Part shown: positions 59,549-64,000 of the stretch, one piece after another
Position numbering within the stretch: position 1 is the stretch's first letter
How the letters are laid out: the number at the start of each line of letters is the position of its first letter
Source of the DNA: Alistipes sp.
GTDB lineage: Bacteria; Bacteroidota; Bacteroidia; Bacteroidales; Rikenellaceae
Length of the DNA: 64,000 nucleotides
Direction of reading: 5' to 3'
NCBI GenBank assembly: GCA_017532885.1
Contig: JAFXIS010000078.1
Coordinates: forward strand, 50,002-114,001
Translations under genes and position numbers: made by a program
Notes under the pieces: model-generated
The model's database searches: none
Told to the model about the DNA's origin: nothing
What the model saw: only the letters and a program-made list of their open reading frames with translations

Positions 59549-59731
59549 TGTTCTCTTTCGGCGTGCTGCAATTCGGAGCCATCCTTTTTCGAGATTCTCA
59601 CGCATCTGTCTTTCGTCACTCTGAGGGCGCATGGGCGACCGTGAGAGTCTAAAGACAGATGCTCAGAATGACGCTACGCGCCGAAGTGATATAGCTATTT
59701 TCCTGTTCTCTTTCGGCGTGCTGCAATTCGG
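59549..59731. repeat. 28-bp direct repeat flanking a nested palindromic insertion
   Basis: 59549-59576 and 59704-59731 are identical (both include ttcggcgtgctgcaattcgg). The 127 bp between them hold outer arms agattctcacgca...(59592) and gctcagaatgacg (to 59673), an 11-bp inverted repeat catctgtcttt/aaagacagatg, and at the centre the second family core 59614-59650. The repeat is the last codons of the adjacent minus-strand gene. Confidence 0.75.
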
Positions 59732-60180
59732 CGGAGGATAACTCGCTCGCGTAGGCGACGCATATATAGCCACCAGCGTATACCGCTGAAAATACCTGCC
59801 ACAAATGCCGTTCCGCCAATGATAAGGTTACCTACTACTCCGCTCGATACCTCTCTTCCCGCATAGATATATTCCACACCTCCGCAGATGAAGAGGATAA
59901 CGGATAATGTTAGGCAGAAAAGTGTTGCTGCCTGCCACTGATGGCGCATGAATAGCGGGTTGAGCTTGTACCAAAACAGACCTGTGATGATAGTGCTCGC
60001 CAACCTTACATATTTAGTATATAGCTCGGGATTGTCTAAATGTTGCGTAATAAATTTTGATGCAAATAAAAATACAACAAGTATCGCGGCCCAAACTATA
60101 CCCACATATTTTGCAGGGTATCTCAAACGAAATGTTCCGCTACGAAAGCCTGCCAAACGAAATTTCCCTATATGTATCAT
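59695..60180 (-). CDS. Membrane protein of unknown function
   Basis: A 161-residue protein with about four transmembrane helices (28-44, 62-75, 85-103, 115-135). The C-terminus is strongly basic (RRLRERVILRRIAARRKRTGK). No family is recognised. It is the last of the SPFH-Arc-membrane operon, 3 nt after its neighbour. Its final codons lie in a 28-bp sequence duplicated downstream. The second copy would encode the same end with a slightly different tail, so the present C-terminus was probably reshaped by a repeat insertion. Confidence 0.75.
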   Translation of the reverse strand: MIHIGKFRLAGFRSGTFRLRYPAKYVGIVWAAILVVFLFASKFITQHLDNPELYTKYVRLASTIITGLFWYKLNPLFMRHQWQAATLFCLTLSVILFICGGVEYIYAGREVSSGVVGNLIIGGTAFVAGIFSGIRWWLYMRRLRERVILRRIAARRKRTGK

Positions 60181-60183
60181 ACG

Positions 60184-60588
60184 CTATTCTCTTTTGCTTG
60201 TTAAGGCCCACATTATGCCACCTACGACCACGTATGCCGCACATAACCAGAATAATGCGCTATGTAAGATGTTTACCGATGTGTCGGCAGTGTATTTGAG
60301 CGTAAAAATAATTGCCAAACCCACTATGCCGCATATTGTAATTATCATAATCTTGAATTTTGACAGCCACTTCGAGGGGTCCTCCTTGTAACGGATATAG
60401 TCGCTCGCCACGCCAATCATCACACCCGCAACGAGTATTATCCATTTCAAAATATCGAGCAGGAGCATCACTCCATCGCTTTGAATGATTGAACTGCCCT
60501 CGAATACTACTCGCAATATGACAACGATTACAAATGCCGCTACTAATGTGTAGAGTATGAAGTTTAGCCTTTTGATTAGATTCTCCAT
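60184..60588 (-). CDS. Membrane protein of unknown function
   Basis: A 134-residue protein with four transmembrane helices (about 9-30, 42-62, 80-98, 107-127) and short charged loops (SDYIRYKEDPSKWLSKFK). No family is recognised. It sits 5 nt after one membrane-protein gene and 3 nt before another. Confidence 0.75.
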   Translation of the reverse strand: MENLIKRLNFILYTLVAAFVIVVILRVVFEGSSIIQSDGVMLLLDILKWIILVAGVMIGVASDYIRYKEDPSKWLSKFKIMIITICGIVGLAIIFTLKYTADTSVNILHSALFWLCAAYVVVGGIMWALTSKRE

Positions 60589-60593
60589 ATATT

Positions 60594-61007
60594 TTAATTC
60601 CGTTGTTTATATCTGGCAATGAGCCAAATTAGGCCACCCAGGGCAAATATCGCAAATAATATATTGCGCTCAGAGAGGGTTAAACAGATGTCGTTACTGC
60701 GAAAGAGATTTATCGCAAACAGCATTATTGCCAATATCGCAATTCCAATCAGCAAACCACCTGCCCAACGACGCCACTTGCGCCAAAATAGTCGCTTGCC
60801 TTGTCGCCAATAGCTTATGTTGTGCCACGCAAATAGAATGATGGTGATAACAGTGGTGACCCAAAATAGGACTCGGTTGAGGATATTTATACTCTCGCTT
60901 TGCGCCCAGGCGCTATCCGAATAATGCGTTAGATGCCCCAAAACCACCGAACAGAGCAGAAGTATCGCCCATATCGTGGTGAATACTCTTTTGTGATTAT
61001 CTTCCAT
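60594..61007 (-). CDS. Membrane protein of unknown function
   Basis: A 137-residue protein with four transmembrane helices (about 9-25, 43-61, 82-102, 113-130) and a Trp/Arg-rich cytoplasmic loop (NISYWRQGKRLFWRKWRRWAGG). No family is recognised. It lies 3 nt after the Arc-type gene. It has the same general size and topology as the next two proteins, but no clear sequence identity with them. Confidence 0.75.
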   Translation of the reverse strand: MEDNHKRVFTTIWAILLLCSVVLGHLTHYSDSAWAQSESINILNRVLFWVTTVITIILFAWHNISYWRQGKRLFWRKWRRWAGGLLIGIAILAIMLFAINLFRSNDICLTLSERNILFAIFALGGLIWLIARYKQRN

Positions 61008-61010
61008 ATA

Positions 61011-61220
61011 TTACTCCTCTTGATTGTCGGTTTGTTCGTTTGGTTTACTCTCTGTCTTCACCTTTTTCAGACGGCCGCTGCGCCTTAGGGCATCTGCAAT
61101 TATCCATTGCAGTTGCCCATTGATGCTGCGGTATTCGTCCTCTGCCCAATGTTCCAAAGCCTCCATTGTGGCAGCGTCTATACGCAAAACAAAACTCTTA
61201 TTTTCCGCCTTCTTAGCCAT
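61011..61220 (-). CDS. Arc-family ribbon-helix-helix DNA-binding protein
   Basis: A 69-residue protein. KSFVLRIDAATMEALEHWAEDEYRSINGQLQWIIADALRRSGR is a classic Arc/MetJ ribbon-helix-helix (beta strand SFVLRID, then two helices). A short acidic tail follows (TESKPNEQTDNQEE). It is probably an autoregulator of the operon, as the second gene after SPFH (9 nt). It could look like an antitoxin, but no toxin-like partner is adjacent. Confidence 0.85.
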   Translation of the reverse strand: MAKKAENKSFVLRIDAATMEALEHWAEDEYRSINGQLQWIIADALRRSGRLKKVKTESKPNEQTDNQEE

Positions 61221-61229
61221 TACTCTCGA

Positions 61230-62186
61230 TTAATGGTACATTGTTCCGGCATTTACTACGGGTTGAGCCGACTCATCGGCGCACAGCACAACAAGCATAT
61301 TGGTCACCATAGCGGCCTTGCGCTCGTCGTCCAACTCAACAACACCCTCGTCATCAAGACGCTCCAAAGCCATCTTGACCATCGATACAGCACCCTCTAC
61401 AATCTTCTCGCGAGCCGAGATAATGGCATCTGCCTGCTGGCGACGCAACATAACGGCTGCAATTTCGGGAGCATACGCCAAGTAGTTGATGCGAGCCTCG
61501 ACAACTTCAATTCCGGCAATCGCCAAACGCTCCGCGAGGCGGCTCTCCAACAGCTCGTTTATCTCGTCGCTACTGCTACGCAGGGTAATCTCTTCGTCGC
61601 TTGTCGAATTGTTGTCATAGGCATAGCAACCTGCCACCTGACGCAATGCAGCATCGCTCTGCACTGATACGAAGTTCTCCAACATGCTCATGCGGGCTGA
61701 CTGCGATACGGCTCCTACCTCGTTTGCGCTAACATCAATGTCAAATACCGAGCGATACAACTCGTCGCGCTTTAGACGCCATACCAGCACCAAACCAATC
61801 ATAATCGGGTTGCCTGTCTTGTCGTTCACTTTGATAGGTTCTGCGTTGAGGTTGCGGGCACGAAGTGAAATCTTCTTTGCCGACATTAGGAAATTCACCC
61901 ACCAGAAACCTGTGTCGTAGAATGAACCGCAATACTTACCAAAGAATGTAAGCACGCGCGCCTCGTTGGGCTCCAAAAGAATAAATCCGCCAATGAGGAA
62001 TAACGAGAAGATAAACAAAACTATTCCGCCTGCCAACATCCAACCGCTGGTCATTGTTTCATTCTCCAAGCCTATGATATTCAAAACAATCATCGCGATA
62101 GCTCCTGCCATTATGACAAGCAAAAGAAAAAGTGCTACAAAGCCGTTGAGTTTCCAGCCTTTGTATTCAAAATTTTTGTTCTCCAT
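61230..62186 (-). CDS. SPFH-domain membrane protein (flotillin/stomatin-like)
   Basis: A 318-residue protein. Two N-terminal membrane helices (about 13-35 and 45-68) are followed by the SPFH domain (ILLEPNEARVLTFFGKYCGSFYDTGFWWVNF, then SLRARNLNAEPIKVNDKTGNPIMIGLVLVW). A coiled-coil (SDEINELLESRLAERLAIAGIEVVEARI) and a conserved end (QPVVNAGTMYH) come next. SPFH proteins form membrane-microdomain rings. First gene of a five-gene operon (SPFH, Arc, three membrane proteins). TATCTTTG on the minus strand at 62251-62244 is its -7 box. Confidence 0.92.
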   Translation of the reverse strand: MENKNFEYKGWKLNGFVALFLLLVIMAGAIAMIVLNIIGLENETMTSGWMLAGGIVLFIFSLFLIGGFILLEPNEARVLTFFGKYCGSFYDTGFWWVNFLMSAKKISLRARNLNAEPIKVNDKTGNPIMIGLVLVWRLKRDELYRSVFDIDVSANEVGAVSQSARMSMLENFVSVQSDAALRQVAGCYAYDNNSTSDEEITLRSSSDEINELLESRLAERLAIAGIEVVEARINYLAYAPEIAAVMLRRQQADAIISAREKIVEGAVSMVKMALERLDDEGVVELDDERKAAMVTNMLVVLCADESAQPVVNAGTMYH

Positions 62187-62251
62187 AGTAATGTGATTTT
62201 ATGTAGTTAAATAATCTTTGTTAGTAATATCATTTTGATATCACAAAGATA

Positions 62252-62502
62252 TAACACAATAAACAATATCTCCAAATTTTTTTGTGTTTTTTTTGGGGTA
62301 GGGTGTTATTTTTTTTCGAGGCGTTTTCGAGGTTATCGGTGGGGTGGCTATCGCGAGAATAGCCCATATTGGGGCTCGTTGGAAGAAATTTTGAATAAAA
62401 ACATAAATTTTGAATTTGAATTTTGAAATTTGAATTTATTTTATATATCTTTGCACCACGAAATCCGAAGATAAGGTATTCCTATCTGACGATTATGTTT
62501 TT
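62252..62502. other. Intergenic region with ATTTTGA repeats
   Basis: No gene is seen. It contains AT-rich tracts, ATTTTGA-type repeats at 62401-62440 and the tRNA-Pro promoter. Confidence 0.55.
62422..62453 (+). promoter_or_regulatory. Promoter of the tRNA-Pro pair
   Basis: TTTG at 62422-62425 inside an ATTTTGA tract, 20 bp, TATCTTTG at 62446-62453. Confidence 0.82.
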
Positions 62503-62577
62503 CGGGATGTAGCGCAGTCCGGTTAGCGCACCTGCTTTGGGAGCAGGGGGTCCCAGGTTCGAATCCTGGTATCCCGA
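62503..62577 (+). tRNA. tRNA-Pro (TGG)
   Basis: Acceptor cgggatg/tatcccg (G-T at the last pair) with discriminator A. The anticodon arm is cctgc-tttggga-gcagg (anticodon TGG), and the T-loop is ttcgaat. Confidence 0.95.
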
Positions 62578-62595
62578 CTTATTTGGAAATGGCAT

Positions 62596-62670
62596 CGGGA
62601 TGTAGCGCAGTCCGGTTAGCGCGCCAGCTTCGGGAGTTGGAGGTCACAGGTTCGAATCCTGTTATCCCGA
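62596..62670 (+). tRNA. tRNA-Pro (CGG)
   Basis: Same acceptor as the preceding tRNA. The anticodon arm is ccagc-ttcggga-gttgg (anticodon CGG), and the T-loop is ttcgaat. 18 nt separate the two genes, which share one promoter. Terminator at 62682-62708. Confidence 0.95.
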
Positions 62671-62681
62671 CAAAGATTACA

Positions 62682-62708
62682 AGAGAACTTTTCAGTTCTC
62701 TTTTTTTG
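62682..62708 (+). terminator. Terminator of the tRNA-Pro pair
   Basis: agagaac pairs with gttctct around ttttca and is followed by T7. Confidence 0.88.
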
Positions 62709-62847
62709 TTGGTATAAGGTCTTGTGTGCAAGCCCCCAGCCCTTCTGCCAACAAAAGCACTCGCTTTGCTCGTAATCTTTGTTCAGCATTCTCATAAAAG
62801 CAGGTTGCGAGGATAAAAATATATTATGCTTGCCTTGCGCAGTAGCC

Positions 62848-62863
62848 AATCCTGTTATCCCGA
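62848..62863 (+). repeat. Truncated tRNA-Pro 3' end
   Basis: aatcctgttatcccga is identical to the 3' end of tRNA-Pro(CGG) (62655-62670), 193 bp downstream. No other tRNA features surround it. Confidence 0.75.
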
Positions 62864-62875
62864 ATTATTAAAAGA

Positions 62876-62919
62876 GAAGAGGGTGCCCAATGTGCTGGAC
62901 ACCCTCTTCGGATTAATAT
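62876..62919 (-). terminator. Terminator of the GGGtGRT gene
   Basis: gaagagggtg pairs perfectly with caccctcttc. On the minus strand it is followed by tcttttaata. Confidence 0.75.
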
Positions 62920-62930
62920 CAAGTAAATAA

Positions 62931-63935
62931 TTACTCAGTCATAGCCTGCTGAACGGCAACGGCAACTGCTACGGTAGCACCTACCATAGGGTTGTTACCC
63001 ATACCGAGGAAGCCCATCATCTCAACATGCGCGGGAACTGATGAAGAACCTGCGAACTGTGCGTCTGAGTGCATACGGCCCAAAGTATCGGTCATACCGT
63101 AAGATGCGGGACCTGCGCCCATGTTATCGGGGTGCAAAGTACGGCCGGTACCACCACCTGATGCTACTGAGAAGTACTTCTTGCCTGCCAAAACGCGCTC
63201 CTTCTTGTAAGTACCTGCTACGGGGTGCTGGAAGCGTGTGGGGTTAGTAGAGTTATCTGTGATAGATACATCTACATCCTCCTTCCACATAACAGCAACG
63301 CCCTCGCGTACATCGTCTACGCCATAGCAGCGTACCTTAGCACGCAAACCGTCTGAATATGGAGTCTCCTCAACAACTGCAACCTCGCCGGTGTAGTAGT
63401 CGAACTGTGTCTGAACATATGTAAAGCCGTTGATACGAGAGATAATCTTCGCAGCGTCCTTACCCAAGCCGTTCAAGATAACGCGCAAAGGATTCTTACG
63501 AACCTTGTTTGCCATCTCGGCAATCTTGATAGCGCCCTCAGCTGCAGCGAAAGACTCGTGACCAGCCAAGAATGCGAAGCACTGTGTCTCCTCGCGAAGC
63601 AAACGAGCAGCCAAGTTACCGTGGCCGATACCTACCTTACGGTCGTCGGCAACAGAACCTGCGATGCAGAATGCCTGCAAACCCTCACCGATAGCCTCGG
63701 CAGCGTCAGCAGCTGATGTGCAGCCCTTCTTAATAGCGATAGCAGCACCTACAACATAAGCCCACTTTGCATTCTCGAAACAGATGGGCTGTGTCTCCTC
63801 ACACATCTTGTAAGGATCGATACCCTTGCTATCGCAAATTGCCTTTGCATCCTCGATGCCATTGATTCCATACTGTGCGAGCACCTCGTTGATGTGGTCG
63901 ATTCGGCGCTCGTAGCTCTCAAATAAATTTGCCAT
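62931..63935 (-). CDS. GGGtGRT-family protein, unknown function
   Basis: A 334-residue soluble protein of the family named after its motif. ASGGGTGRTLHPDNMG near residue 265 is followed by GAGPASYGMTDTLGRMHSDAQFAGSSSVPAHVEMMGFLGMGNNPMVGATVAVAVA. It also has conserved Cys residues (MCEETQPICFENAK near 45, KKGCTS, QAFCIAG, ETQCFAFLAGHESF near 118). The family is found in anaerobes beside NifU-like Fe-S scaffold genes. A role in metal or Fe-S chemistry is therefore suggested but unproven. It follows another gene (tail at 63971-64000) on the same strand, 35 nt away. Confidence 0.88.
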   Translation of the reverse strand: MANLFESYERRIDHINEVLAQYGINGIEDAKAICDSKGIDPYKMCEETQPICFENAKWAYVVGAAIAIKKGCTSAADAAEAIGEGLQAFCIAGSVADDRKVGIGHGNLAARLLREETQCFAFLAGHESFAAAEGAIKIAEMANKVRKNPLRVILNGLGKDAAKIISRINGFTYVQTQFDYYTGEVAVVEETPYSDGLRAKVRCYGVDDVREGVAVMWKEDVDVSITDNSTNPTRFQHPVAGTYKKERVLAGKKYFSVASGGGTGRTLHPDNMGAGPASYGMTDTLGRMHSDAQFAGSSSVPAHVEMMGFLGMGNNPMVGATVAVAVAVQQAMTE

Positions 63936-63970
63936 ATTTAATTCTCTATTTTTCGATTATACAATGTGGT

Positions 63971-64000
63971 TTACTCCTGACGAGGGTCAATGTACTTTAC
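63971..64000 (-). CDS. C-terminal tail of an upstream gene, possibly a NifU-like scaffold (partial)
   Basis: Reading in from the window edge on the minus strand, the last nine codons are VKYIDPRQE followed by TAA. GGGtGRT genes are normally preceded by an iron-sulfur cluster assembly scaffold gene, so that is the likely identity. The fragment is too short to prove it. Confidence 0.4.
   Translation of the reverse strand, partial: VKYIDPRQE

Noticed and set aside
61011..61220. Arc-type protein considered as antitoxin of a toxin-antitoxin pair
   Set aside because: Neighbours are SPFH and tetraspan membrane proteins; no small toxin-like partner is next to it.
62616..62849. Minus-strand frame with ...NRIRTCDLQLPKLAR
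   Set aside because: It is the antisense of tRNA-Pro; the peptide is a classic spurious tRNA-derived prediction.

Overview
The window is a single contiguous stretch of chromosome from an anaerobic gut-type member of the Bacteroidales, most likely Alistipes or a close Rikenellaceae relative. The evidence is the Bacteroidota promoter type (-7 box TAnnTTTG with a TTTG about 19 bp upstream), families typical of the phylum (DUF4199, DUF4293, DUF4251, DUF2795, DUF1573, BACON-type lipoproteins, long NusB, SPFH-Arc), almost no Shine-Dalgarno sequences, and AT-rich ATTTTGA intergenic repeats. The genus is inferred. There is no plasmid, prophage or CRISPR array.

Layout: 346-5577 is an operon of three exported Gfo/Idh/MocA oxidoreductases, an ApbE-type flavin transferase and a small membrane protein. 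5721-6791 is a secreted choloylglycine-hydrolase-family enzyme. 7151-11164 is a sugar operon (long class I phosphomannose isomerase, ROK kinase, MFS transporter). 11219-15798 holds an acyltransferase, pyrophosphatase, serine dehydratase, a pRiA4b ORF-3-like protein and miaA, followed by tRNA-Leu and 0.75 kb of tRNA-derived repeats. 16712-18678 is DUF4199-GT2-DUF4293. 18756-24123 is a tripartite RND efflux system, with a convergent OsmC gene. 24685-31062 carries a giant TPR protein, an outer-membrane barrel protein, an M64-type lipoprotein peptidase and a small lipoprotein. 31122-34653 holds GNAT, ung, alkaline phosphatase, two small membrane proteins and a SLOG protein.

34707-38689 (minus strand) is the most interesting block. 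It is a tight four-gene operon encoding a steroid 5-alpha-reductase homologue with both catalytic residues conserved, an old-yellow-enzyme/BaiCD-like flavin reductase, a short-chain dehydrogenase and a GT4 glycosyltransferase. This looks like a bile-acid or steroid A-ring reduction module. A bile-salt-hydrolase-family enzyme (5721) and a BaiN/HI0933-family flavoprotein (47535) lie elsewhere in the window.

38908-50352 contains tRNA-Gln, a GNAT, two peptidases (C1B and M3), an AT-rich orphan gene next to a MITE-like palindrome, cobalamin adenosyltransferase, TSCPD protein, thioesterase and nicotinamidase. 50443-56954 is a minus-strand housekeeping block (DUF4251, yajC, DUF1573, nusB, uvrA, TauE). 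57156-62186 holds a CvfB-like protein, a methyltransferase, a zinc-ligand-less sirtuin and an SPFH-Arc-membrane-protein operon. Two tRNA-Pro genes and a GGGtGRT-family protein, with the tail of a further gene, close the window.

The intergenic DNA is unusually structured. It holds truncated 3' ends of tRNA-Leu and tRNA-Pro downstream of the intact genes, two interleaved palindromic repeat families, a MITE-like element, and ATTTTGA repeats that supply the -33 element of several promoters.
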